From: Candidatus Babela massiliensis
Lineage (GTDB): Bacteria; Babelota; Babeliae; Babelales; Babelaceae
Length of the DNA: 64,000 nt
NCBI RefSeq assembly: GCF_000513475.1
Contig: NC_023003.1
Coordinates: 496,001 to 560,000, forward strand
Direction: 5' to 3'
Position numbers and translations under genes: made by a program. Positions 51,743-60,222 of this stretch are shown here, in pieces (the stretch's first letter is position 1; the number at the start of each line of letters is the position of its first letter). The notes beneath the pieces were generated by a model. The model was not told the origin of the DNA and searched no databases. It saw only the letters and a list, made by a program, of their open reading frames with translations.

Positions 51743-52237
51743 ATGAACTATAAAAAAATACTCTTAGTATCTATACTAACATTTAGTACATATCTAAATT
51801 GTAAGACATACCAAGAAATAAATAATTTATCTCAATACAACCAGGCCAATGCAAATAATAAACCAACAGTTATTATGTACTGTAGTCCTTCATGTCAACC
51901 ATGCAAACAAATGGAACCTGCCTTTGAAAAAGCAGCACAAGAGTTTAAAGACATTCAATTTTTTAAGTTAGATATAACTAAAAAAGATTTGGATACTCTA
52001 GCACAAAAAAATAATATTTTAGGACTTCCTACAATAACCTACTCACAAAATGGCATAGAATACAAAAGAGATAGACAAGGTGCAATGACTTTAGTCGAAA
52101 TTAGAAATAGTATTAACAATTTCTTAAAATCAACCCAGAACAACAAAAACACTTCTAAAAAAGAAGTAACTCCAAAAAATCAAAAATCTAATAAAAATAT
52201 ATCTAATTCTATAAAACAAAAATACTCATCTAAATAA
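51743..52237 (+). CDS. Exported thioredoxin-like protein (CQPC) with basic tail
   Basis: A 164-residue protein. Signal peptide MNYKKILLVSILTFSTYL, then a thioredoxin domain with active site YCSPSCQPCKQMEP (C51, C54; C47 is extra) and cis-proline in ILGLPTITYSQNG. The last 35 residues are a Lys/Asn/Ser-rich tail, probably unstructured. It is the first of three tandem genes that share upstream sequence and signal peptide. The two following genes encode small cysteine-rich proteins, possible substrates, which is inference. Confidence 0.9.
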   Translation: MNYKKILLVSILTFSTYLNCKTYQEINNLSQYNQANANNKPTVIMYCSPSCQPCKQMEPAFEKAAQEFKDIQFFKLDITKKDLDTLAQKNNILGLPTITYSQNGIEYKRDRQGAMTLVEIRNSINNFLKSTQNNKNTSKKEVTPKNQKSNKNISNSIKQKYSSK

Positions 52238-52247
52238 AATACATTTC

Positions 52248-52273
52248 AAAGAGAGCTAAATAGCTCTCTTTTC
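52248..52273 (+). terminator. Terminator of tandem gene 1
   Basis: AAAGAGAGCT at 52248-52257 pairs with AGCTCTCTTT at 52262-52271. Confidence 0.85.
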
Positions 52274-52306
52274 TGTTTAATAAATACTATAGTTCTGAGT
52301 AAATTC

Positions 52307-52334
52307 TTGTAATTAATAAAAAAATGTTTATATT
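52307..52334 (+). promoter_or_regulatory. Promoter of tandem gene 2
   Basis: TTGTAA, 16 bases, TATATT; near copy of the promoters of the genes on either side. Confidence 0.65.
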
Positions 52335-52375
52335 GATATGTTATAAATATTTTTTTTATTATTTAGGAGTTTAAT

Positions 52376-52528
52376 ATGAACTATAAAAAAATGCTCTTAG
52401 CAATGTTACTTGTACCTGCAGTTTATGCTCAAGCAACAAATTGCCAAGAAAATGACCAAGAAAATAAACACATCCAAAATAAACAATGCGACAGAAATTG
52501 TGAAAATGGATGTTCATCTTGTAAATAA
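52376..52528 (+). CDS. Tiny exported cysteine-rich protein (50 residues)
   Basis: Start ATG at 52376 with AGGAG, stop TAA at 52526-52528. Signal peptide MNYKKMLLAMLLVPAVYAQA, then a 30-residue mature peptide with five cysteines ending ENGCSSCK. Gln/Asn/Lys make up most of the rest. It shares promoter, leader and signal with the genes on either side and has its own terminator, which argues that it is real despite its size. Function unknown; possible envelope crosslinking, peptide effector or metal-binding role. Confidence 0.72.
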   Translation: MNYKKMLLAMLLVPAVYAQATNCQENDQENKHIQNKQCDRNCENGCSSCK

Positions 52529-52554
52529 ATATTAAATTAATTATTTATAATACT

Positions 52555-52578
52555 AAGAGCCTTAGGGCTCTTTTTTTT
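52555..52578 (+). terminator. Terminator of tandem gene 2
   Basis: AAGAGCC at 52555-52561 pairs with GGCTCTT at 52566-52572, followed by T. Confidence 0.85.
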
Positions 52579-52604
52579 AACTTAATCTATTTTACAGGGG
52601 GCTG

Positions 52605-52632
52605 TTGTAATTAAAAAATAAATATTTATATT
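52605..52632 (+). promoter_or_regulatory. Promoter of tandem gene 3
   Basis: TTGTAA, 16 bases, TATATT, the third copy of the same promoter. Confidence 0.65.
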
Positions 52633-52673
52633 GAAATATAGAAGTATTTATTTTTAATCTATAGGAGTCAATT

Positions 52674-52859
52674 ATGAACTATAAAAAAATACTCTTAGCA
52701 ATGCTACTTGTACCTGCTTTCTATACTCAAGCAAAGTGTCAAGATAACAACCAAGAATGTACTCAAGAAAACAAGCATAATAAACAAAATAAAAGATCTA
52801 AAAAAAACAAATGCGGAAAACGTTACTCTGGTAGATGTTCTTCCGGCAGATGTTCTTAA
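52674..52859 (+). CDS. Small exported cysteine-rich basic protein (61 residues)
   Basis: Signal peptide MNYKKILLAMLLVPAFYTQA, then a mature peptide of about 41 residues that is Lys/Asn-rich and has five cysteines. It ends with two SGRCS copies (YSGRCSSGRCS). AGGAG precedes the ATG. It shares promoter, leader and signal with the two genes before it but not their mature sequences. Highly basic, unlike its neighbour at 52376. Function unknown; a peptide effector, metal binding or envelope cross-linking are all possible. Confidence 0.75.
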   Translation: MNYKKILLAMLLVPAFYTQAKCQDNNQECTQENKHNKQNKRSKKNKCGKRYSGRCSSGRCS

Positions 52860-52870
52860 TTTCTTAATTT

Positions 52871-52902
52871 ACTAAAAAGAGCCCGTCAAGGCTCTTTTTA
52901 GT
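52871..52902 (+). terminator. Terminator of tandem gene 3
   Basis: A perfect 13-bp stem, 52871-52883 with 52890-52902, contains the T run in its right arm. Confidence 0.88.
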
Positions 52903-53010
52903 ATAAATACATTATCATTATTCTCTGTCACCATATGACAAAGGCAAAATAATATTATAAATTATATAAATAATGATAATTAAAATTTGTTTAATTTTAT
53001 GGAGGATTTT

Positions 53011-53541
53011 ATGAAACAATTTATATCAAAAATATTACTATCTCTTACAATAATTAGTTGTATAAATTTAAATCTTTATGCAGAAAATAACATCCCTGCA
53101 ATACGAGAAGCAATTCAAAATAGCAGACCTAATTTACTTGAAAAAGCTCTTGATAAAACAAAATTAACAGAACAAGATCAAAAAAGTTTGATTGATTTTG
53201 CTGAACAAATAGCAAAACAAAGAGAAACAAAGATGAATTTAGCTTTTCTCACTAATAAAGAAAAAGAAGATCCTAAAGGAGCTCTCGCGCTTGGGGTTCT
53301 GGCCGCAGCTATAACAGGTTCTGCATCTTTAATAAAAGTTATAGCAGATATATTAAGCAATCGAACAAATCCAGAAACAGCAGGTTATGCTTTTCTGGTA
53401 CCAGCTTCTTTTGCTACAAGCTATTTGTTGCTTCATATACTTAAAAGCAATAAATATAAAAATTTCAGAACTTTCAAACAAAAATGGCAAAATGCTTTAC
53501 AGGTAAAACAAATACTAGAAAACAGAAAAATTAAAAACTAG
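53011..53541 (+). CDS. Exported or membrane protein with two hydrophobic helices
   Basis: GGAGG five bases before the ATG at 53011 fixes the start; earlier TTG/ATG codons in frame are less likely. The 176-residue product has a signal segment (ILLSLTIISCINLNLYA), a helical charged region, then two hydrophobic helices (ALALGVLAAAITGSASLI and GYAFLVPASFATSYLLLHIL). It ends in a basic tail. A faint ankyrin-like pattern in the first 60 residues is not convincing. No family recognised. Convergent with the protease/pseudo-AAA gene. Confidence 0.62.
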   Translation: MKQFISKILLSLTIISCINLNLYAENNIPAIREAIQNSRPNLLEKALDKTKLTEQDQKSLIDFAEQIAKQRETKMNLAFLTNKEKEDPKGALALGVLAAAITGSASLIKVIADILSNRTNPETAGYAFLVPASFATSYLLLHILKSNKYKNFRTFKQKWQNALQVKQILENRKIKN

Positions 53542-53640
53542 ATTAATAAGCAAGAGACTTATAGTAATAATTATCAGTACTCTTGCCTATTAACAATGCT
53601 AATTAATATATTGCTCTACTGAATTAGTAAATTCAAAAGT

Positions 53641-56121
53641 TTAGCTAAATTTTATATTGTTAGATAACCAATTATGAAACTTAATCTCTGTCCAGTCCCA
53701 AACAGCTTTAGTTACTTGCTCACATTTTTCTTCTGCTTTTTTCTTAGCTGTATCTGAAGCTACATTAAATAAAAAACAAAAAACCTTTTTGGCAGGATCT
53801 GGAATAATACTATCTTCATTTAAATAAAATCTATTAATGTTACTTATCTGTTCTCTTTGAATTTCGCAAAATTTTAACAAAGCATGCTCTAGATTACTAG
53901 ATCTTAAATAATAAATACCTAAATGCATTGATAAATCTAATGGTAAAAGGACTACTTTAGTACCTGAAAGTAGTGTGCTTTTGCTAAAATTAAAGGTATT
54001 TTTATAAGTACTCCAAAATGAAGAATTTGTTACATTACTAATATTTTTACTTAACCCAACAACTGCTTTTTTAGAAATCTCTTTTAAATCAAGAGGACTA
54101 AAACCAGCTGAAGTTGATAAAAGATTATGATCACCTTTCGTTATCGGATTATAAAAAGAAGTTGCGGTTTTTTCCAGACTTTTAAACCAACTACTTTCTA
54201 ATAAAGTCTGACAATTTTCTTCATTACAGTATTTCTTTATATAATATGAAAATATGGCACTTCGTTGAAAATAATTAGGCAAAGTAAACTTAATCGGCAA
54301 AACAAAACTTTCAAACACTCCATCTTGAGCTAATTCATCATAATAAGTACTTAATATAAGAAATGTTAAATTCTTGTTATTATAAATTTTTAGCTCTCTT
54401 AGAAAAATCGCCAATAAATTGCTAGAAATACTTTCTTTGTTGACCAAATCTTTAGAAATATTATGTATAAATATTATAGTAGGTCCAAAATTCTGAAGTT
54501 TATTAAAAAATTCTTTAATAAAATTATAATATTCTTTCCTATCAGGATGTTTAGCTTCATTAAAAAAATCTTCTGCTTCTACTGCTAATAAATTCCAACC
54601 AGATAAAACTTTCATAAGACAAGCAGTAGTAAATTTACCTGTATTTGGAGGTCCATGTAATATCAAACCTCTAGTTGTCTCTAATTTTTTAGACTTTAGT
54701 TGCTCTATAATAACATTTATATTTATAAGATTATTGCCTTCTAACAATAAATCTAAACCAGGCAAATCTTGCTCATCAAAGCTTGAAATATATTCTGAAT
54801 TATTCTCAGAGACTTCATCTTGCTCAGATACTTCTTCTGATAATAACAATAACCTAATGAATTCAAGAGATTCTCTTGATTCTATGCGATTTTTCCCAAG
54901 AGAATCGGCAAAGATAAATTTAGGGAAATCTTCACCATTATTTTTAGTAACTACACAAGTAAACCAATGCTTTTCAGAATCAGAGTAAATTAAAAAAGCA
55001 GAAGTTCCTTCATAATTCTTATCCTTAAAATTACTTCTAGCTTCCATTAAATTATTATCACATTCAAACAATTGTTCAATATCTCTTTCAAGACAGTAAA
55101 CATTTATATCTTGAGAAAAATCTGATTTCTTCTCTTTCTCTAATTGCATTATAGAGTCTATTTCTTCACTTGAAAGCCAATGACCAGTATTTTCTACAGA
55201 AGACATGTGATTTATATCATGTAATTTAATAAAATCTTTATCTGTTCTATGCACCCAATCTATAACATAAGTTTCATTTGTTTTCAAATCTTTAATTTGA
55301 TAATCAGCAATAATTTCAAAACATACATCAGTAAATTCTATAACATACTTGGATATTCGTGTAATCATCTTACATGCATCTTCTTCAGACATACCTCTGC
55401 GAATAAATTCTATTTTAAAAGCTTCAGCAATAGAATCGGACTTCACATCATAAAAGTATTTTGGAAATCGAGAAGAACGATCAGAAAAATATGACTTAAC
55501 ATTGCCAAAAAGGTAAGATAGCGTAGTTTTTATATTATAAGAGTAATTTGCCTCTTCTATAATATTATCAGCAAGACTTTGTGCAACATTACTAATTACA
55601 TTACAAAACATTTCTCTTTTCTTATCTAAATAACTTAAAATACATTCAGAAGAATTTCCAAAATTCTTTAATCTAATATAATTTTCACTAAGATTAAGCT
55701 TGTAACAATTTTGATCAATTTCTATTTCATTAGATAAAATTTCCATATGCTTTAAAGATTTCAATAAATGATCTGTAATGTAATATTTAGCTAAAGTTTT
55801 TGCTCTTTTTAATATAACATGCTTTACCCATTCACTTTCTGAAGAACCAAAAAAACTATTTATAACTTCTCTATCATGCAATAAATTATTTAAACTTTTA
55901 TCTTTAATAGACCTAGAAATAACTAATGCATTATAAAATGCATGATATCCACATGAACTTCCATCTTCCTGCTGAGCAACCTCACATTGCCTTATGTCAT
56001 ATACTATACTTTGAGGATTCTCCTTACAAACCTGCATAGAAGGGCCATGCAAAGTTATTCCTAGAAACATAGAAAAAATAATTTTACTTAATTTACTTAT
56101 TCTTGATTTATTTAAAATCAT
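53641..56121 (-). CDS. Papain/Ulp1-like cysteine protease fused to a degenerate AAA-type domain
   Basis: AGAGGTG before the ATG at 56121 fixes the start, giving 826 residues with a hydrophobic signal-like segment (KIIFSMFLGITL). A Cys box follows: QQEDGSSCGYHAFYNAL, Cys57 with Gln at -6. Near residue 314 is HWLSSEEID, like the WLND box of Ulp1. At about 381-410 come EKHWFTCVV (His385) and FADSLGK (Asp406), the His and Asp boxes. In C48 proteases the Cys box comes last, so the order here is permuted; papain/Josephin/C39-type proteases keep this order. From about 470 an AAA-like domain follows, but its Walker A GPPNTGKFT has Phe for Ser/Thr and Walker B FIHNIS has lost Asp-Glu. Confidence 0.8.
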   Translation of the reverse strand: MILNKSRISKLSKIIFSMFLGITLHGPSMQVCKENPQSIVYDIRQCEVAQQEDGSSCGYHAFYNALVISRSIKDKSLNNLLHDREVINSFFGSSESEWVKHVILKRAKTLAKYYITDHLLKSLKHMEILSNEIEIDQNCYKLNLSENYIRLKNFGNSSECILSYLDKKREMFCNVISNVAQSLADNIIEEANYSYNIKTTLSYLFGNVKSYFSDRSSRFPKYFYDVKSDSIAEAFKIEFIRRGMSEEDACKMITRISKYVIEFTDVCFEIIADYQIKDLKTNETYVIDWVHRTDKDFIKLHDINHMSSVENTGHWLSSEEIDSIMQLEKEKKSDFSQDINVYCLERDIEQLFECDNNLMEARSNFKDKNYEGTSAFLIYSDSEKHWFTCVVTKNNGEDFPKFIFADSLGKNRIESRESLEFIRLLLLSEEVSEQDEVSENNSEYISSFDEQDLPGLDLLLEGNNLININVIIEQLKSKKLETTRGLILHGPPNTGKFTTACLMKVLSGWNLLAVEAEDFFNEAKHPDRKEYYNFIKEFFNKLQNFGPTIIFIHNISKDLVNKESISSNLLAIFLRELKIYNNKNLTFLILSTYYDELAQDGVFESFVLPIKFTLPNYFQRSAIFSYYIKKYCNEENCQTLLESSWFKSLEKTATSFYNPITKGDHNLLSTSAGFSPLDLKEISKKAVVGLSKNISNVTNSSFWSTYKNTFNFSKSTLLSGTKVVLLPLDLSMHLGIYYLRSSNLEHALLKFCEIQREQISNINRFYLNEDSIIPDPAKKVFCFLFNVASDTAKKKAEEKCEQVTKAVWDWTEIKFHNWLSNNIKFS

Positions 56122-56590
56122 AATCCTGCACCTCTTTTGCAAAATATTCATTAAAAACTTTTTAAAACAAAATTAATTATATAACTGAATATATCAAATA
56201 TTTAAAAAAATGCAATATATTATAAATAAAAAAACAATTATAATACAAAAGTAATTTTTAATTTAATGCTCAAAATATTAAAAATTATCAATAAAAGTCT
56301 GAAATAAAATTAATTTGCTATAAAGTAGACTGATTATAAATTTTATATACCCCAAAAGCACTAACAAGATAAGTAGCACTCAATTTCTCTTTTTAGTATT
56401 TGTTATATCATAAAATCATAAAGCCACTCTGTAAAGCAGAAACTCATATATAAAACTAACTATTTTTTCTTTGTTCAATTCTGTTTTCAAAATATCATAA
56501 CTATTATCTGTTATCTTGACTTTACCTTCATCTCATATGCTAAATTCTAAAAGAGTAACTATAATATTATAAAAAGAGGGGGAATAACAT
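56122..56590. other. AT-rich intergenic region between divergent genes
   Basis: About 470 bases with no convincing open frame. A plausible -10 TATAAT-like element lies near 56560 for the CGAC thioredoxin gene, without a clear -35. Promoters for both divergent genes must lie here. Confidence 0.4.
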
Positions 56591-57088
56591 ATGAATTTAA
56601 AAAATTTAATATTTTTTATACCAATACTAATGTTTACGTTGTCATCAGATTTAATGGCAGAAAAAACTGTAAGAAAAAGACCTGCAAAAAAAGCTGTAGT
56701 TCAAAAGAAAAATAATAAACCTGAAAACAAAAAGACTCCTATGAAAGAAAATAGTAAAAAAAATTACACAGAAATTGAAAATAAAAAACATTATGATGAA
56801 ATAAAAGATTATCCAGGTCTTCAAATCATTAAATTTTATGCTGATTGGTGTGGCGCCTGTAACCAATTTGCTGAAACTTTTGACAAAGTTGCCAAAGAAA
56901 ACTTAGATAAAGCAGGATTCTTTGCAATTAATATAGATAAAGAAGAATTGAAACCATTACTTACTGAACATAAAGTTCAAGCTGTGCCTACTGTTGTCTT
57001 TATAAAAGATGGCAAACAGGTTGCAATAGAAAGAGGGGCGATGGGGGAACAAGAGCTTACAGACAAAATAAAAACACACTCAAAATAA
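56591..57088 (+). CDS. Exported thioredoxin-like protein (CGAC) with basic linker
   Basis: A 165-residue protein with a signal peptide (LIFFIPILMFTLSSDLMA), a Lys/Asn/Pro-rich linker of about 40 residues, and a thioredoxin domain. The active site is FYADWCGACNQF (C87, C90) and the cis-proline is in VQAVPTVVFIKDG. The CGAC pair differs from those at 44.3 and 51.7 kb, so the three exported proteins likely differ in redox potential or partners. GAGGGGGAA lies before the ATG, and a terminator follows. Confidence 0.92.
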   Translation: MNLKNLIFFIPILMFTLSSDLMAEKTVRKRPAKKAVVQKKNNKPENKKTPMKENSKKNYTEIENKKHYDEIKDYPGLQIIKFYADWCGACNQFAETFDKVAKENLDKAGFFAINIDKEELKPLLTEHKVQAVPTVVFIKDGKQVAIERGAMGEQELTDKIKTHSK

Positions 57089-57114
57089 TCAAAGCTCGAT
57101 AATTAGAGACAAAT

Positions 57115-57151
57115 AAAAAACTAAATATTTCATATATTTAGTTTTTTATTT
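57115..57151 (+). terminator. Terminator after the CGAC thioredoxin gene
   Basis: A 14-bp stem, 57115-57128 with 57134-57147, has T and A runs on both sides; it may also stop hppA transcription from the other strand. Confidence 0.85.
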
Positions 57152-57171
57152 TTAATTTAAAAAAATACTAA

Positions 57172-59178
57172 TTACTTAAAAAAAGTTACTAATAACAAAG
57201 CAACTATAGACATAAGCTTTATTAAAATATTTAAAGCAGGACCAGATGTATCTTTAAAAGGATCTCCTACTGTATCACCAATAATAGCTGCTTTATGAGC
57301 AGTAGAACCCTTTCCTTCTCCCTCTAATTTACCAGCTTCTATATATTTTTTTGCATTATCCCATGCTCCACCGCCATTAGCCATCATTAAAGCAAGAAGA
57401 ACACCCACTACAGTAGAACCTACTAATAGTCCTCCTAAACCATATTTACCAAGCGGACTAAAATATATAATAACCGGTAATGCTACAGTTAAAATACCAG
57501 GTATTAGCATTTCCTTTAAAGCTGCTCGAGTACTTATTTCAATGCAACGCTTATAATCAGGTTCAGCAGTTCCTTCTAAAATACCAGGGATTTCCCTAAA
57601 CTGTCTTCTTACTTCAAGTACCATTTCAAGAGCAGCAGATCCTACTGATCTCATTGTCATAGAAGAAATAATAAATGGCATAACTCCACCAATAAATATT
57701 CCAACTAAAACTTCTACCTTCAATAAATCTAAAGTAATAATATTTGCTTGTTCACTATAAGCAGCAAACATACCTAAAGCAGCAAGTAATGCTGATCCTA
57801 TTGCAAATCCTTTACCTATAGCCGCAGTAGTATTTCCTAAAGCATCTAATTTATCAGTAATATCACGTACAGGTTTTCCTAGTCCTGCCATTTCAGCTAT
57901 TCCACCAGCATTATCAGCAATCGGTCCATAAGCATCTACAGTCATAGTAATACCAACAGTTGCAAGCATAGAAACAGCCGCTAAAGATACTCCAAATAAA
58001 CCACCGCCATAAACATAAGATAACCAAATTCCAAGAGCTAAGATCAGTACAGGTAGAGCAGTAGATTCCATCCCTATAGAAAGGCCATAAATTATATTAG
58101 TTGCTGCTCCAGAACGAGAAATCTTAGCAAGATTCTTAACCGGAGTGCTACCTGTATAATATTCTGTTACCATTCCGATTACAATACCCGCTAAACAGCC
58201 AATAATAACTGAAAAAAATAAATCCCCTGAAATAAAGTAACCACCTATACCCATCAGTCTCATATATACAAATGACATAAAACCAAATGCTAAAATAGCT
58301 ATATAAGTAGCATTTCTTAACATTAAAGCAGGCTCTGCATTTATAACAATATTAGAAACTAGACCAATTAAAGATCCAAATAATCCCAAAATTGATAGAA
58401 CTGCAGGTAAAATTAAATAAATAAAATTAGAATTATATCGTGTTGTTGCTAATGCAATAGAAGCTATCATAGCGCCTACATAGGATTCGAATATATCTGC
58501 TCCCATGCCAGCTGTATCACCTACACAATCACCAACATTATCAGCAATAACTGCAGGATTTCTTGGATCATCTTCAGGTATATTTTCTTCTACTTTTCCA
58601 ACAAGATCAGCGCCAACATCTGCTGATTTAGTATAAATACCTCCACCAACACGAGCAAAAAATGCAACAAAAGAAGCTCCAAATCCAAAATTAGATAAAA
58701 TAAATACCAAATCTGGTTTGTCAAAAAATAGATATAATATAGTCGCTATTCCTAATATACCAAAAGAAGCAACTGCAAAGCCCATTACTCCACCACCAAA
58801 AAAAGCAACTAAGAATGCCTGGTGCTCTCCATGATTTTTAGCAGCTATAGTTGTTCTAACATTAGCATCTGTCGCTGCTGTCATTCCAATAAAACCACAA
58901 AGAAGCGATAATAACGCTCCTAGGAGAAAAAATATAGCAGCATATTGACCTGCAAAATAATAAAGCGCTCCTGCTACTGGTAATACTGCCAATGCCATAG
59001 TTTTATATTCTTCTTTTAAAAAAGTCATAGCTCCAAGCTTTATAGCTTTTGCAATTGATCGTGCTTTATCATTATCAATCGGAAGCTTATAAATTTTATA
59101 GAATAAAAAACTAATTATAGATATACCAACTATCGTTGCCAGAATAGCAACTATAGTAAAAATAGTTAGTGATAACAT
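57172..59178 (-). CDS. hppA: Membrane-bound pyrophosphatase, K+-dependent type
   Basis: This pump splits pyrophosphate to move H+ and/or Na+ across the membrane. The 668-residue protein has about 16 membrane helices. [20 protein letters not shown] and [20 protein letters not shown] bind Mg-pyrophosphate. The segment [15 protein letters not shown] has Ala where K+-independent pumps have Lys, so it should need potassium. Whether Na+ or H+ is pumped cannot be read safely. It would save energy from pyrophosphate made in biosynthesis and feed the sodium-coupled carriers (PutP, AGCS). AGGAG precedes the ATG. Confidence 0.96.
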   Translation of the reverse strand: MLSLTIFTIVAILATIVGISIISFLFYKIYKLPIDNDKARSIAKAIKLGAMTFLKEEYKTMALAVLPVAGALYYFAGQYAAIFFLLGALLSLLCGFIGMTAATDANVRTTIAAKNHGEHQAFLVAFFGGGVMGFAVASFGILGIATILYLFFDKPDLVFILSNFGFGASFVAFFARVGGGIYTKSADVGADLVGKVEENIPEDDPRNPAVIADNVGDCVGDTAGMGADIFESYVGAMIASIALATTRYNSNFIYLILPAVLSILGLFGSLIGLVSNIVINAEPALMLRNATYIAILAFGFMSFVYMRLMGIGGYFISGDLFFSVIIGCLAGIVIGMVTEYYTGSTPVKNLAKISRSGAATNIIYGLSIGMESTALPVLILALGIWLSYVYGGGLFGVSLAAVSMLATVGITMTVDAYGPIADNAGGIAEMAGLGKPVRDITDKLDALGNTTAAIGKGFAIGSALLAALGMFAAYSEQANIITLDLLKVEVLVGIFIGGVMPFIISSMTMRSVGSAALEMVLEVRRQFREIPGILEGTAEPDYKRCIEISTRAALKEMLIPGILTVALPVIIYFSPLGKYGLGGLLVGSTVVGVLLALMMANGGGAWDNAKKYIEAGKLEGEGKGSTAHKAAIIGDTVGDPFKDTSGPALNILIKLMSIVALLLVTFFK

Positions 59179-59585
59179 ATAAATACTCCTAAAATTATGA
59201 TTATGTGTTTTAAATTGTAAACCAATAATTCTGAATTATCTCATTATTATCAACTTTTGCCAAGACTTTAATTTTTTTAAATTAATTTAACTACATTTAA
59301 GCACTTAAAATGTAATAGTAAGATCTTTGAATGAAAAATTTTATTTAATAAATTAAAGATCATAAAAAAAGATCGTATTTACAACGATCTCAATTTTATA
59401 TCAAATAGTTTTATATTAACTTATTCAAACTTCATCATTATCAGAATCATCTAAAAGCTTCAACATATAAATTTTTACTCTCTTCTTTTACTTTCAATAA
59501 TATCTTCTATTTGATTTAATAAAGGAAATTTAATACAGGTAATATATTTATATTCTTTTATTCTCTTTATCTTGAGCATGAGGAT
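59179..59585. other. Intergenic region with terminator and a possible gene remnant
   Basis: About 400 bases. A hairpin at 59370-59390 (AGATCGT with ACGATCT), with a T run on the minus strand, ends the transcript of the 59586 gene. A 34-codon minus-strand frame at 59475-59579 (MLKIKRIKEYKYITC start) lies just after that gene, lacks a ribosome binding site and may be a decayed tail of a longer ancestor. Not called as a gene. Confidence 0.45.
59363..59390 (-). terminator. Minus-strand terminator before hppA
   Basis: The stem 59370-59376 with 59384-59390 is followed on the minus strand by seven T. Confidence 0.8.
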
Positions 59586-59939
59586 TTAAGAATTTTCTGT
59601 TCTAAAATTAGGACATCTTACTTTTAAAATCTCATAAGCTTGACGATGAGTTTGCCTAGGAACTACATTCTCTAGCAACTCGAATATAGTACAATTTCCG
59701 TTAATAGCAGCCAATAAGATAGATTCTTTAAGAGTTTCTCTAGGAATATCTAAAATTCCGGAATCTAAAATATTTTTTACAGTTTGTACATCATTATCAG
59801 AAATAGCTTGAACTAATATTTTAGACTTATTTTCTTCAAGAGATACAGAAATTGTCATAGCTACAAGATTCAAGTTAAATAAGAACAAAATAGTATACAT
59901 CTTTATACAAAACTTTATATGTTTATAAGAAAATAACAT
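59586..59939 (-). CDS. Small exported protein with a single ankyrin-like unit
   Basis: A 117-residue protein with a signal peptide (FCIKMYTILFLFNLNLVA). The mature part contains ISDNDVQTVKNILDSGILD, close to an ankyrin repeat, and a second weak unit (LLAAINGNCTIFELLE). The usual GxTALHxA motif is missing. It may be the shortened relative of the other two exported ankyrin proteins; a small open frame just downstream could be the lost part. An AGGA site precedes the ATG. Function unknown. Confidence 0.6.
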   Translation of the reverse strand: MLFSYKHIKFCIKMYTILFLFNLNLVAMTISVSLEENKSKILVQAISDNDVQTVKNILDSGILDIPRETLKESILLAAINGNCTIFELLENVVPRQTHRQAYEILKVRCPNFRTENS

Positions 59940-60222
59940 AATATCCTATTTGGGTATTAAATCAATAAATTACTATCTTCATAAATTAGAATAATAATTT
60001 AATTATCAAAAAATCAATAAAAAATTGTACTTAACTTATAGACTTAATTAACAAAACAAAAATATCTTTCATAGTTCTATATTTGATAAAAATATTAAAA
60101 TGAGAATTAATAAAAATATAATTGTTAATTTTTACTTCTAAATTTTTCTAAAATAAGATATAAGACCAAAAACTAAAATAGCTAACCTTATAGGTTAGCT
60201 ATTACAAAATAAAAATTAAAAT
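59940..60222. other. Intergenic region with terminator of the AGCS gene
   Basis: A hairpin AATAGCTAACC (60177-60187) with GGTTAGCTATT (60193-60203) lies just after the AGCS stop on the minus strand and is its terminator. The rest is AT-rich without a gene. Confidence 0.6.

Larger units (their letters stand above)
51675..52735 (+). repeat. Three tandem copies of a promoter-leader-signal-peptide module
   Basis: Three segments (51675-51776, 52307-52430, 52605-52733) share a TTG(C/T)AATTAA -35 region, a 16-base spacer and a TATA(A/T)T -10 box. They also share a similar leader with TAGGAG and a start ATGAACTATAAAAAAAT encoding MNYKK(I/M)LL. Copies 2 and 3 also share AMLLVPA. The mature proteins then differ. 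This is seen directly in the DNA. Confidence 0.85.

Noticed and set aside
51675-52735. CRISPR array or insertion sequence as the source of the repeated segments
   Set aside because: The copies are promoter-leader-signal units in front of genes, not short regular repeats with spacers, and no transposase or terminal inverted repeats are seen.
53641-56121. Calling the second half an active ATPase
   Set aside because: Walker A lacks Ser/Thr after Lys and Walker B lacks the acidic pair, so activity is unlikely.
59475-59579. A 34-codon minus-strand frame after the small ankyrin-like gene
   Set aside because: No ribosome binding site and no similarity I recognise; noted only as a possible remnant.
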